Assembly: GCA_964558415.1 (NCBI GenBank)
Contig: CAZLDI010000020.1
Coordinates: forward strand, 1-51,299
Length of the DNA: 51,299 nt
Direction of reading: 5' to 3'
From: CAZLDI01 sp964558415
Lineage (GTDB): Bacteria; Chloroflexota; Dehalococcoidia; SM23-28-2; RBG-16-64-32
A model generated the notes under the pieces. That model made no database searches and had not been told where the DNA came from. It saw only the letters and a list, made by a program, of their open reading frames with translations. The position numbers were made by a program, and so were the translations under genes. This document shows positions 1 to 8,694 of this stretch, piece by piece; position 1 is the stretch's first letter; the number at the start of each line of letters is the position of its first letter.

Positions 1-1080
1 ATCATCTACGAACTCCAGATGCAGAAGCCCTGGGCCGAGAACCAGGAGCACAAGATCTACCACGAGGCGCTGGAGCAGATAGAGCTCGCCGACCAGATAG
101 GCTTCGACTACATATGGGAGGTGGAACACCACTTCCTGGTAGAGTACAGCCACTCGTCTGCGCCAGAGGTGTTCCTGGGCGCCGTCAGCCAGCGGACGAA
201 GAACGTCCGCATCGGCCAGGGCGTAGCGCTGCTCCCCGGCCCCTTTAACCACCCGATTCGCGTCGCCGAGAGGGCCGCCGCGCTGGACATCCTATCCAAC
301 GGCCGCTTCGACCTCGGCACCGGCCGCTCCATCACAGAGCAAGAACTGGGCGGCTTCGAGATCGACCCCGCGGACTCCCGTCCGATGTGGGAAGAAGCGA
401 TCAAGATGATCCCAAAGATGTGGACCAACGAGACGTTCTCCTGGGAGGGCGACTACTTCGTCGTACCGCCGCGTCAGGTGCTCCCGAAGCCCATCCAGAA
501 GCCTCATCCGCCGATGTGGATGGCCTGCACGCAACCGGAGAGCTTCAAGATCGCAGGCTCAAAGGGGCTTGGCGCCCTCTCCTTCGGCTTCATCGCGCCC
601 GGAGTGCTGGAAGCCTCCATCGGCCTCTACCGCGACGCCCTCAAGGATGCCGACCCGGTCGGGTCCTTCGTCAACGATCAGTTCGCCGCAACCAGCTTCG
701 TCTGCCTCGCGGACAGTGACGAGGAGGCTCTGGAGTATGGGCGTCCGGCCGCGGAGTTTTTCCAGGAATCGCTCGGAATTCTCTTCGTGCCCTGGGGAAA
801 GAAGACTAACGTCCCCCAGTCCTACCAGTACTACAACGCCCTCGCGCAGATGGCGGAGGAGCAGCTGAAGCAGAGCAACGGCAACCGCTTTCAGGAAGCG
901 TTCGAAAGCGACACGATGTGCATCGGTACACCCGAGCGAGTCCGCCGCGTCGTCCAGAAGTACGCCGACGCGGGCGTAGACCAGCTCATCTTACTGGCAC
1001 AGGTAGCGCGGATGCCGCACGACAAGGTGATGCGCACGATCCGCATGTTCGGGGAGGAAGTCATCCCCGCCTTCCGGTAG
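1..1080 (+). CDS. LLM-class flavin/F420-dependent oxidoreductase, 5' truncated
   Basis: This is a bacterial luciferase-like (LLM) TIM-barrel oxidoreductase using reduced FMN or F420. The reading frame is already open at base 1: six codons (IIYELQ) precede the first in-window ATG at 19. Family members usually start with a short MKFG-type strand leading into exactly this segment, so the true start lies just outside the window. Visible family features are the early IWEVEHH segment, the GQGVALLPGPFNHPIRVAER strand-loop, the DILSNGRFDLGTG motif, and the C-terminal GTPERVRRVVQKYADAGVDQ segment that closes many LLM proteins. The substrate cannot be told from sequence. Together with the PPOX-family protein at 39656-40057 it hints that the organism makes F420; FMN is equally possible. 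A strong GC hairpin follows 91 bases after the stop. Confidence 0.9.
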   Translation: MIYELQMQKPWAENQEHKIYHEALEQIELADQIGFDYIWEVEHHFLVEYSHSSAPEVFLGAVSQRTKNVRIGQGVALLPGPFNHPIRVAERAAALDILSNGRFDLGTGRSITEQELGGFEIDPADSRPMWEEAIKMIPKMWTNETFSWEGDYFVVPPRQVLPKPIQKPHPPMWMACTQPESFKIAGSKGLGALSFGFIAPGVLEASIGLYRDALKDADPVGSFVNDQFAATSFVCLADSDEEALEYGRPAAEFFQESLGILFVPWGKKTNVPQSYQYYNALAQMAEEQLKQSNGNRFQEAFESDTMCIGTPERVRRVVQKYADAGVDQLILLAQVARMPHDKVMRTIRMFGEEVIPAFR

Positions 1081-1171
1081 GCAGGCCTCACTTCAACTAG
1101 ACTACGACACGCCGGGAGCACCCCCTCAAAATCCCGGCGAACGCGCACCCCCCAAGCACCCCTTTGGGTAA

Positions 1172-1201
1172 GCGGCGGGCCGGTCCCCTCCGGCCCGCCG
1201 C
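1172..1201 (+). terminator. GC-rich terminator-like hairpin after the LLM gene
   Basis: A perfect 12-bp inverted repeat (GCGGCGGGCCGG / CCGGCCCGCCGC) with a 6-nt loop is followed by a short T-containing tail (acgctttct). It lies 91 bases after the LLM stop codon. The T-tract is weak, so it may act as a Rho-assisted or 3'-end-stabilising hairpin and not as a classical intrinsic terminator. Confidence 0.6.
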
Positions 1202-1390
1202 ACGCTTTCTATGGCACTTCCCCCCTTCCCACAAATCCACGCGAAAAAATAACATAAGGGTACTCCCCGGCCGACCCTGCCGGTGGCATAATAGGGCCGT
1301 TCACAACCCCATTGGATTTCGGTTAAATGCTTACACGTCTTAACAATCAAGACTCCGCGACCGTCGGTCATGCTCCAGACCGGCCTGCCC
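1202..1390. other. Intergenic spacer upstream of dnaE, no gene seen
   Basis: The 356-base gap between the LLM gene and dnaE holds the hairpin at 1172-1201 and the heptanucleotide repeat at 1391-1427. Nothing else is convincing. A CATAAT-like hexamer near 1287 has no partner -35 box. The open frames on the minus strand here look like random GC-rich reading frames. Confidence 0.5.
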
Positions 1391-1427
1391 CCTTGCTCCT
1401 ATCTTCTTGCTCCTTGCTCCTATCTCC
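1391..1427 (-). repeat. Heptanucleotide tandem repeat immediately upstream of dnaE
   Basis: Read on the minus strand, this stretch divides into 7-base units: GGAGATA, GGAGCAA, GGAGCAA, GAAGATA, GGAGCAA, then GG. It ends 9 bases before the dnaE ATG, so it occupies the place where a ribosome binding site would be expected. The same GGAGCAA/GGAGCAG unit recurs inside grpE at 24662-24693. Cyanobacteria carry short tandem heptanucleotide repeats of similar look (STRR); a relation is only a resemblance. Confidence 0.7.
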
Positions 1428-1436
1428 CCGCGCCTG

Positions 1437-4400
1437 ATGTTCACTCACCTCCACAACCACACTGAGTACTCCCTTCTGGACGGGCTCTCCCGCATCCCAC
1501 TGCTGATGGACAAGGCCAAGGAGCTGGGACAGGAGGCGATCGCGCTGACCGACCACGGCGTGCTCTACGGTGCGATCCAGTTCTACAAAGAGGCTAAGGC
1601 GCGCGCCATTAAGCCGATCATCGGCATCGAGGCGTATGTCGCGCAGGGCTCCCGCCACTCTCGCGAGCCGCAGGACAAACAGCCGTACCACATGACGCTG
1701 CTCGCCAGGAATGACGCCGGCTACCGCAACCTCCTTCAGCTCGCAACCAGGGCGCACCTGGAGGGCTATTACTACAAACCGCGCATGGACAGGGAGTTGC
1801 TGGAAGAGCACCACGAGGGCATCATCGCGCTCTCCGGCTGCGCCACCAGCGAGATCGCCCGCCGCCTCACCGACGGCCGCTTCGACGAGGCGGTCAACGC
1901 CGCGCGCTACTACAAGGACGTGTTCGGCGACTTCTACATCGAGCTCCAGGAGCACGGGATCGACGAGCACGAATCACTGAGCAAAGACCTCCTCCGCCTC
2001 GCGAAGGAGACGGGTTTCCCGGTCGTGGCGACGAACGACGTGCACTATGTGAAGCGAGAAGACGCGCCGTTCCAGGACGTGCTCCTCTGCATCGGTACAA
2101 ACTCCCAGGTCCAGGACGAAAAGCGACTGCGCATGGCCGGCGAGTTCGGCTGCTACTACCTGAAATCAGAAGACGAGATGCGCGCGGCATTCCCCGGCCA
2201 GCCGGAAGCGATCGACAACAGCTGGCGCATCGCGGAGATGTGCGACCTCAGCCTTGAGTTCGGCAGGATGCGCATTCCTACTGCCCAGACACCCCCCGGC
2301 GTTACCTCCGACGAGCACCTGGCGCGGCAGTGCCGAGAGGGTCTCGCGCGCCGCTACCCGGGCGAGCCGGAGGAAGCCGTCCGCCGCCTGGAGTACGAAC
2401 TCAACGTCGTACGGCAGACCGGTTTCGCCGACTACATTCTGGTGGTAGACGATTTCGCGCAGTATGCCCGCGAACAAGGGATCTTGATGGCCGTACGCGG
2501 CTCGGCGGCTGCCTCCATCATCCTCTACAGCCTCGGCGTCACCGACATCGATCCGCTGGAGCACAGACTCGTCTTCGAGCGCTTCCTGAACGTCGAGCGG
2601 CGCGAAATGCCGGACGTGGATCTGGACTTCGACGAAGCCCGCCGCGACGAAATGATCCGCTACGCCGCACAGAAGTACGGCCACGACCGCGTCGCGCAGA
2701 TCATCACCTTCGGCACGCTGGGTGCAAAGGCGTCGATCCGTGACGTCGGGCGTGCCCTGGGCATGACCTACGCCGACGTGGACCGGGTCGCTAAGGTCGT
2801 GCCGGTGATGCCCGCTTCGTTCGGCAACATGACCATCGAGAAGGCCTTCGAAGAAGGCCCCGAGTTCAAGCAGCTGTACGAGGCAGACCCGCAGATCGCG
2901 AAGCTCGTGGACACCGCGCGCGAACTCGAGGGCGTCGCCCGCCACGCGAGCACGCACGCCGCCGGTGTGGTGATCGCCCCGGAACCCCTCGTCGGCTTCA
3001 TCCCGCTGCAGCGCCCGTCATCCGGCGACGAAAGCGCGTTGCCGACAACACAGTTCGGGATGTGGGATGTCGCCGAGCTGGGCCTCCTCAAAATGGACTT
3101 CCTGGGCCTCACCAACCTGACGATCCTCGGGAAGGCTCGCGACGTAATCAGGGAGGTGCGTGGTGAGGAGATCAACCTCTCGAGGCTGCCGGACGGTGAC
3201 AAGAGGACCTACGATATGCTGGCGGCGGGCGAGACGTTCGGCGTATTCCAGCTCGAGTCGGGCGGAATGACGCGCTACGTCCAGGAGCTGAAGCCCACTT
3301 CTATCAAAGACCTCGCCGCCATGGTCGCGCTCTACCGCCCCGGCCCGATGCAGCACATCCCAACGTACATCCAGGCGAAGCACGGACTCCAGGAGATACG
3401 GCATCCCCACGCGGACCTGGCCGGAATCCTGGACGAGACCCACGGCGTCATCGTCTACCAGGACCAGGTGTTGCTCATCGCTCAGCAGTTCGCCGGGTAC
3501 TCACTCGGTCAGGCGGACGTTATGCGCAAGGCGATGGGTAAGAAGGTGCGCTCCATAATGAAGGCGGAGGAGGAACGCTTCCTCAAGGGCGCGGCGGATA
3601 AGGGCTACACGCAGGCACAGGCCCGCGAGATATTTGACCTCATCGAACCGTTCGCGGGTTACGCCTTCAACAAGGCGCACGCCGTCTCCTACGGCACTAT
3701 CGCCTACCAGACCGCCTATCTCAAAGCGAACTACGCCGAGGAGTACATGACCGCCGTGATGATGATGGCGGGCGGGCAGCAGCGCGTGGCAGAGGCGTTT
3801 GCGGAGTGCGTGCGCCTCGGCATCCCCGTGCTGCCGCCGGACGTTAACCACAGCGGTGTCAACTTCACCCTGGAACCGGTTCCCGGCGGGCGGCGGGCGA
3901 TCCGCTTCGGACTCGCCAGCGTCAAGAACGCCGGCGAAGGCATGGCGGACGGCGTCGTCGAGACTCGGGTCGCGGGCGGCCCGTTCACAACCGTCGACGA
4001 CTACTTCGAGCGCGTCCCGGCCCGGCATCTGAACAAACGCGCACTCGAAAGTCTGGTCAAGGCCGGGGCGCTCGACTCCCTCGCCGAGCGCGCCTCCTTG
4101 TTAGCGAGCCTGGACCGCCTGATCGGCTACGGACAGCGAGTCCAGAAGCAGAAAGAGTCCGGCCAGACCTCCCTGTTTGACCTGATGGGCGCCGAGCAGC
4201 CTGCCCTTCAGGGTCCCGGTCTTGAGGGTGTGCGCGAGGCGACGCAACGGGAGAAGCTGGCCTGGGAGAAGGAGTTGCTCGGCATCTACCTCTCAGAGCA
4301 CCCCTTCGCGAGCGCCGCGCAGGAGTTGCGCGGCGTCCTCAGCTGCGGGGCCATCGAAGTTACGGCGGAAAAGTCCGGCCGCGACCTCATCGTCGGCGGC

Positions 4401-4982
4401 ATCATCGCGGCGACTCGCCTGCTCAGTACCAAGGACGGACGTTCCTTCGTTGCGGCTGAGTTGGAGGACATGACGGGCAGCATAGAGATCACCGTCTGGC
4501 CGGAGACCTATGAGGAGACTCGCCACGTGTGGCAGACTGGAAACCTGATCGTCGCGAACGTCAGGGTGCGTGCCCGCGACGAGCGTCTGCAGGTCTCCGT
4601 CCAGAAAGCGGTCGTCTACGGGGAAGAACCGTTCGATCCCGCAGCGCTGACCGCACCGCCGGCTAACGGCCACGGCAGAAACGGTAACGGCCACCGCGGG
4701 AACGGCGTTAACAGCAACGGCAGCGCGGCGGCACAGTCTCCACCCCCACCCGCACAACTACGGATCATCCTCGAAGAGACCGACGACGAAGACAGCGACC
4801 ACGACCGCCTGCGCGCGATCGTCGCCGCGCTCGGCGAGCACGCTGGCGAAGACGCCGTCGTCCTCTCGATCCACCAGCGCGACGGCGAGGAGATCGACCT
4901 CGAGCTCCCCCACGCCCGCCGCAGCGCCGAACTGTCGCGCGCGCTGGGCGAGATACTGGGTCCGTGGGGGACTGTAGGGTAA
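1437..4982 (+). CDS. dnaE: DNA polymerase III subunit alpha
   Basis: This is the catalytic subunit of the replicative polymerase (type 1 DnaE, 1181 aa). The start was set at the ATG giving MFTHLHNHTEYSLLDGL, the standard N-terminus; an in-frame codon 10 residues upstream only adds repeat-encoded sequence. The N-terminal PHP domain keeps histidine/aspartate motifs (HLHNH, ALTDHG, GIEAY, TNDVHYV), so it may hold metal. The polymerase triad is visible as D393 and D395 in PDVDLDFDE and D554 in KMDFLGL, matching E. coli D401, D403 and D555 in order and spacing. An OB fold follows near residue 990 (GGIIAATRLLSTKDGRSF). After it comes an Asn/Gly-rich low-complexity linker near residue 1076 and an acidic C-terminal domain. 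No clear Shine-Dalgarno precedes the start; a heptanucleotide repeat sits there. Confidence 0.97.
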   Translation: MFTHLHNHTEYSLLDGLSRIPLLMDKAKELGQEAIALTDHGVLYGAIQFYKEAKARAIKPIIGIEAYVAQGSRHSREPQDKQPYHMTLLARNDAGYRNLLQLATRAHLEGYYYKPRMDRELLEEHHEGIIALSGCATSEIARRLTDGRFDEAVNAARYYKDVFGDFYIELQEHGIDEHESLSKDLLRLAKETGFPVVATNDVHYVKREDAPFQDVLLCIGTNSQVQDEKRLRMAGEFGCYYLKSEDEMRAAFPGQPEAIDNSWRIAEMCDLSLEFGRMRIPTAQTPPGVTSDEHLARQCREGLARRYPGEPEEAVRRLEYELNVVRQTGFADYILVVDDFAQYAREQGILMAVRGSAAASIILYSLGVTDIDPLEHRLVFERFLNVERREMPDVDLDFDEARRDEMIRYAAQKYGHDRVAQIITFGTLGAKASIRDVGRALGMTYADVDRVAKVVPVMPASFGNMTIEKAFEEGPEFKQLYEADPQIAKLVDTARELEGVARHASTHAAGVVIAPEPLVGFIPLQRPSSGDESALPTTQFGMWDVAELGLLKMDFLGLTNLTILGKARDVIREVRGEEINLSRLPDGDKRTYDMLAAGETFGVFQLESGGMTRYVQELKPTSIKDLAAMVALYRPGPMQHIPTYIQAKHGLQEIRHPHADLAGILDETHGVIVYQDQVLLIAQQFAGYSLGQADVMRKAMGKKVRSIMKAEEERFLKGAADKGYTQAQAREIFDLIEPFAGYAFNKAHAVSYGTIAYQTAYLKANYAEEYMTAVMMMAGGQQRVAEAFAECVRLGIPVLPPDVNHSGVNFTLEPVPGGRRAIRFGLASVKNAGEGMADGVVETRVAGGPFTTVDDYFERVPARHLNKRALESLVKAGALDSLAERASLLASLDRLIGYGQRVQKQKESGQTSLFDLMGAEQPALQGPGLEGVREATQREKLAWEKELLGIYLSEHPFASAAQELRGVLSCGAIEVTAEKSGRDLIVGGIIAATRLLSTKDGRSFVAAELEDMTGSIEITVWPETYEETRHVWQTGNLIVANVRVRARDERLQVSVQKAVVYGEEPFDPAALTAPPANGHGRNGNGHRGNGVNSNGSAAAQSPPPPAQLRIILEETDDEDSDHDRLRAIVAALGEHAGEDAVVLSIHQRDGEEIDLELPHARRSAELSRALGEILGPWGTVG

Positions 4983-5011
4983 CGGACTCCATATCTACGA
5001 ACTCGTTACAT

Positions 5012-5977
5012 TCACGCGAGAAACGACAGTTCGAATCGGTCGACAAGATCCTCGAAGTCATACGGGCCCTCGGACTGTGGTTCTCGAAAATCATAGGTGG
5101 CGAGTGTGATCCCCCTCGACTTCGCATCTGAAATCACCCGCTTGCCGAACCGTCTCGCGATCAGGGTTACACCAAGGCATTCCGGGCCCACAAGCTGCCT
5201 GTACCAAGCTAGCTGATCGACATCGCGCGTTGAAGCGCTCTGCGACTTGACCTCAACGACAATCTGGCGCGCGGTTCCGATGGGTACCGCTTCTTTGATC
5301 AGAATATCAACGTGTCCCTCAGGAAACGCCCTCTCGCCCAATGCCTCAAGTGCATCGGGTGAGATTTGGCCTATTCCGGCACCAGCCATGAAATCAGCCA
5401 AGCCCGTCGGGCCCGATAGGTGCTTTCTGATGACAGCTTGGAGGATCAGCTCGCTGAAGGGGAATGTCTCCGGTGGCGTTGCCAAGTTGCGTTGGAAGGT
5501 AAACGCCGGTCGAATCGTACGAAATGCCTTCATCTCAAGAGGAGTGGGCCTGCGATCACTGACTCGCCCCATCTGAGACACAGCCTGCAGGGTCGTCTGA
5601 TCCGCCTGGAAGTGCGTTTTTCGGTAGCCTCCTCTGAGCAGCAGATTCTCTGCCACATAGGCGAACTCTGGTCTAACGAGAGACTCTGAGAACAGGCGAA
5701 TGGGTGTCAGAGATAGGCGGAACGGAAAAAAGTAGGTGCGCCTAAAGGTGACTGGCGGCCATGGTGGGAGTGTGCTGGCATCGTTGTATGCAACTTTCGA
5801 GCTGACGCGATACAAGTTGAACGCTCTCGCACCATACAAAAAGGACACGTAATCGTCCTCCCGGATGTCCGAAAATGCCCATACACCACTGATGCTGTCA
5901 GTAAATCCCGCCACGGCGTGCCTGAGGCAAAGCTCTAGGTTGGTTCGATTTGATACCGCGAGGAGAAAGTACGCCAT
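5012..5977 (-). CDS. EVE-like domain fused to PD-(D/E)XK (NucS-like) nuclease domain
   Basis: This 321-aa protein reads as two domains. Residues 1 to about 130 resemble an EVE/YTH-type fold: an initial YFLLAVSN strand, GVWAFSDIREDDYVSFLYG near 31-49, and a WPP...FPFRLSLTPI segment near 73-93. EVE domains bind modified bases. Residues about 175-300 look like a NucS-type PD-(D/E)XK domain: D224 in GHVDIL, E242-V-K244 in VVEVKS, and Q255 in DVDQLAWY. A base-modification-dependent nuclease is therefore likely, but the EVE call rests on pattern alone and no methylase lies nearby. The start is the ATG at 5977, with AGGA three bases upstream. Its base composition is clearly less GC-rich than its neighbours. 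It lies 52 bases downstream of the 79-aa gene and probably shares its transcript. Confidence 0.65.
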   Translation of the reverse strand: MAYFLLAVSNRTNLELCLRHAVAGFTDSISGVWAFSDIREDDYVSFLYGARAFNLYRVSSKVAYNDASTLPPWPPVTFRRTYFFPFRLSLTPIRLFSESLVRPEFAYVAENLLLRGGYRKTHFQADQTTLQAVSQMGRVSDRRPTPLEMKAFRTIRPAFTFQRNLATPPETFPFSELILQAVIRKHLSGPTGLADFMAGAGIGQISPDALEALGERAFPEGHVDILIKEAVPIGTARQIVVEVKSQSASTRDVDQLAWYRQLVGPECLGVTLIARRFGKRVISDAKSRGITLATYDFREPQSEGPYDFEDLVDRFELSFLA

Positions 5978-6029
5978 ACGTCCTTACAAGTAGTGGCGTC
6001 TGGCCATCATCTCATCCTCGACAGGCGGC

Positions 6030-6269
6030 TCATCCCGCCGTTGCGAAGAGACTGTCTAATGCTCTCGGCTCAGATCGCTCAACGGGCATCTCAAAGACTC
6101 GGGCAAGCACGGGGCTGTATTTTCCTTGCTCGACCGCCACAAGCTCGTCCTCGGGCACCTCGTCGATGTCATAGTCCACGATGACCACCGTCGCTGGCTC
6201 TCCTTCGCCTTCGAAAGTGATGTTCTGTACGACGCCCCCCTCCATCGTTATTAGGATTCTGTTACTCAT
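6030..6269 (-). CDS. Small hypothetical protein (79 aa) next to EVE-like nuclease
   Basis: I do not recognise a named family. The N-terminus MSNRILITMEGGVVQNI followed by TVVIVDYDIDEVPEDEL resembles small accessory-region proteins that begin with a 'MEGGLVQ...VVVVDYD' pattern: two beta strands, then an acidic stretch. There is no signal peptide or membrane segment. AGGAGGAAG lies upstream of the ATG, somewhat far (about 9-12 bases). It precedes the nuclease gene on the same strand and shares its lower GC content, so the two probably arrived together. A protein partner or inhibitor of the nuclease is possible, but that is inference from position only. Confidence 0.6.
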   Translation of the reverse strand: MSNRILITMEGGVVQNITFEGEGEPATVVIVDYDIDEVPEDELVAVEQGKYSPVLARVFEMPVERSEPRALDSLFATAG

Positions 6270-6317
6270 TCGCAGTTGCTTCCTCCTAGCATCGGAAACT
6301 TACTCCAGGGATCGATT

Positions 6318-6833
6318 CTAGGTGATTACCCGAATCGCCCCCTCCGCCCGCAGCAGCGCCTCCTTCATCGGCAACCCGCCCCCGTAGCCGGTGAGCGAAC
6401 CGTCGCTGCCGACGACGCGGTGGCACGGCACGACGAGTGGGACGCGGTTCGTCGCCATCACGCGGCCCACAGCGCGCGCTGCACCGGCGCGGCCGACCTT
6501 CGCCGCGATCCATCCGTACGACCGCGTCTCGCCCGCGGGTATCGCCATCGTCTCCTCCATCACCGCGCGCTGGAACGGCGTCACGCCCGTCCAGTCCACG
6601 TGCACAGCGAGGTTGTCGAACTTCCCCGAGGCGATCGCGCCGATCCGCTCCGGCAGGTCAGCAAGGTCTCCCGCCGAGGCGGGCCCCAGCGCGCCGTGTT
6701 CCATCACGTCCCGCATCGCCTCGTCCTGCGTCCGGCGCGGCAACGTCGTGAAGCGCAGACCGTGAGGAGACAGCACCAGCCCGACCCAACCGGGGTCCGT
6801 CTCACAGACGTGGTAAGTCAGCTCGTCGCTCAT
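6318..6833 (-). CDS. ogt: Methylated-DNA--protein-cysteine methyltransferase
   Basis: This 171-aa suicide enzyme removes O6-alkyl groups from guanine in DNA. The active-site motif PCHRVVGSDGSLTGYGGG is intact, with the acceptor cysteine at residue 137. The helix-turn-helix region AARAVGRVMATNRVPLV precedes it. Length and architecture match the stand-alone Ogt/AGT family, without an AdaA zinc domain. The start was placed at 6833 because GAGAGG lies 8 bases upstream and the frame further upstream is Arg/Trp-rich noise. It is divergent from the M23 lipoprotein gene; the 89 bases between the two starts must hold both promoters. Confidence 0.95.
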   Translation of the reverse strand: MSDELTYHVCETDPGWVGLVLSPHGLRFTTLPRRTQDEAMRDVMEHGALGPASAGDLADLPERIGAIASGKFDNLAVHVDWTGVTPFQRAVMEETMAIPAGETRSYGWIAAKVGRAGAARAVGRVMATNRVPLVVPCHRVVGSDGSLTGYGGGLPMKEALLRAEGAIRVIT

Positions 6834-6922
6834 CGTGAATCCTCTCTTTGGAGCGCTCGTTTCGGGCGGATTATAGCATCGCGCGCCAGCCAGGAGCGCC
6901 CCTGGTGTGGCACGATAGACCC

Positions 6923-7888
6923 ATGCGACCCGGGCTCCTGGCGGCCTGCTTGCTCGTCTTTGCGCTCGCCTGCGGGAGCGCGGCTCCCGTTCAGGTCCCC
7001 ACCACGACGCCGCTGGCCGTCTCCCGCATCCCCAAGCCCAGGCCGCCGCCCACCGCGATCGTCTCTCCCACACCGTCGCCCAGCCCAACCCCGCCACCGA
7101 CGCCTGCACCCGCGATCGACGTTTCCGGCCACCCGCGCCAGGGGGGCTTCCTGTTCGTCCGCCTGCTTAACGCGCCCGCCGGATCATCCCCGCTAAGCGT
7201 ATCCCTTGATGGCAGAACGCACCAAATGCTCCACGAGGATGCTGGTTGGTTCACCGTCATCGGCGTGGCCACCGATTTCACCGTGGGCGATCACACAATC
7301 GAGATCGCGGGCGACTCCGGTGTTATCGCTGCCGGTTTGGTGACCATCAACGAGGGTGGCTTCCAGTACGAATCGATCGAGCTTCCGCCCTCCAGCACTG
7401 ACCTGCTCAACGACCAGGCAGCGGTCGCCGCCGAGCGCGAAACACTGGCGCAGACCTACGCCGTGTTCACGCCCGGGCGCTTCTGGTCTGGAGCCTGGTT
7501 GATGCCGGCGCAAGGGACGATCACTAACACCTTCGGGCTCCAGCGTTCGATCAACGGCGGTCCCTACTTCGGCCACACGGGCACAGATGTCGCCAACGAG
7601 AAGGGAACCGTCGTCGTCGCCGCTGCCAGCGGGCACGTCGTGCTGGCGCGGCCGCTGTACCTGTACGGCAACGCGGTCGTCATCGATCACGGCGCAGGCG
7701 TCTTCACAAGCTACAACCACCTGGACGCAATCACCGTGTCAGAGGGACAAACGATCACCGTGGGCGACCTCGTGGGCCTGATCGGCGAGACCGGGTTCGT
7801 CAGCGGTGCCCACCTCCACTGGGAGGCGATTATCGGCGGCGTGCGGACCGATCCCACCCTCTGGACGCTGGCCGCCGTTGAGCCGTAG
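6923..7888 (+). CDS. M23-family peptidase, predicted lipoprotein
   Basis: This 321-aa secreted protein is probably a cell-wall endopeptidase. The chosen ATG gives a lipoprotein signal peptide with the lipobox ALAC-G (Cys17); an upstream in-frame codon would bury it. A Pro/Thr/Ser-rich linker spans about residues 25-70, followed by a beta-rich domain. The C-terminal LytM domain keeps the zinc ligands: His and Asp in GHTGTDVA and the HLH in AHLHWEAII. GNAVVIDHGAGVFTSYNHL is also typical. With all ligands present it should be an active metallopeptidase, anchored outside the membrane. It converges with rsmE, 34 bases apart. Confidence 0.9.
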   Translation: MRPGLLAACLLVFALACGSAAPVQVPTTTPLAVSRIPKPRPPPTAIVSPTPSPSPTPPPTPAPAIDVSGHPRQGGFLFVRLLNAPAGSSPLSVSLDGRTHQMLHEDAGWFTVIGVATDFTVGDHTIEIAGDSGVIAAGLVTINEGGFQYESIELPPSSTDLLNDQAAVAAERETLAQTYAVFTPGRFWSGAWLMPAQGTITNTFGLQRSINGGPYFGHTGTDVANEKGTVVVAAASGHVVLARPLYLYGNAVVIDHGAGVFTSYNHLDAITVSEGQTITVGDLVGLIGETGFVSGAHLHWEAIIGGVRTDPTLWTLAAVEP

Positions 7889-7922
7889 CCGCAGCCTCGC
7901 GCCCCGGTGGGGAAGCGGCCCC

Positions 7923-8663
7923 TTAAGTCAGCGCATCCAGCACCAGCGCGGCCGCGACGATACCTGCTGTCTCCGAGCGCATAATCCGCGCGCCGAGTGT
8001 CACCGCCACCGCGCCCTCGCCGCGAGCCAGCTCCACCTCCTCAGCCTCAAACCCACCCTCCGGCCCAATGAACACACTCACCTGCCGCGGGCGCTCACGC
8101 AGTGAATGCAGGAACGTCGTTAGGCGCTGGCCACGCTCTTCCTCCCACGGGAGCAGCTTGAGACCCGGCGCGCGCCGCACGGCCTCGTCGAACGGCAGCG
8201 GGGCGGCCACCTCCGGCAGGCGGCCGCGCCCGCACTGCTCCGCTGCTTCGATCACGATCCGCCGCCAGCGCTCCGAACGAGCAGCAGACGGCTCATCCCC
8301 TTCCTGCATCAGCGAGCGGGCGGAGCTCACCGGCACGAAGCGCGCGACGCCGATCTCCGTCCCTTTCTCCAGGACGAGATCGAACCGGTTTGCCCGGATG
8401 AGCGCCTGGTACAGGACCAGCACCGTGTGCGGCTCCGCGGGCGCCTCCCTCTCGCCGACCACCAACCCTGTCACGGCCTGCGCGGAGACGGCAGTCAACT
8501 GCACTTCATAGTCGTGCGCCCCTCCGTCTGAAAGGATCACATGATCGCCGCGTTTCAGGCGCAGCACGCGGACCAGCCGGTGGGCAAGCTGCGGTCCCAG
8601 CGTGACGTGCCGCGCTCGCAGGGACCCGGACGGGACGAAAAACCTCCGCAGAGGCTGGACCAT
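7923..8663 (-). CDS. rsmE: 16S rRNA (uracil(1498)-N(3))-methyltransferase
   Basis: RsmE methylates U1498 of 16S rRNA using S-adenosylmethionine, late in 30S assembly. The 246-aa protein has the N-terminal PUA-like part (RRFFVPSG...HVTLGPQLAHRLVRVLRLKRGD) and the C-terminal SPOUT knot signature GPEGGFEAEEVELA...VTLGARIMRSETA. Length is normal. It is the last gene of dnaJ-prmA-rsmE, 31 bases after prmA, an order found in many bacteria. No obvious Shine-Dalgarno precedes its ATG, so it may rely on translation from prmA. Confidence 0.95.
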   Translation of the reverse strand: MVQPLRRFFVPSGSLRARHVTLGPQLAHRLVRVLRLKRGDHVILSDGGAHDYEVQLTAVSAQAVTGLVVGEREAPAEPHTVLVLYQALIRANRFDLVLEKGTEIGVARFVPVSSARSLMQEGDEPSAARSERWRRIVIEAAEQCGRGRLPEVAAPLPFDEAVRRAPGLKLLPWEEERGQRLTTFLHSLRERPRQVSVFIGPEGGFEAEEVELARGEGAVAVTLGARIMRSETAGIVAAALVLDALT

Positions 8664-8694
8664 GGCACAAGATTCGGGCGTCAGGCGCCGGACG

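Noticed and set aside
2166..2957. 263-aa minus-strand frame inside dnaE
   Set aside because: It lies fully within the well-conserved polymerase domain and has no recognisable motif; a codon-bias shadow.
6848..6922. Upstream extension of the M23 lipoprotein gene
   Set aside because: It would place 25 polar residues before the signal peptide and destroy lipoprotein export.
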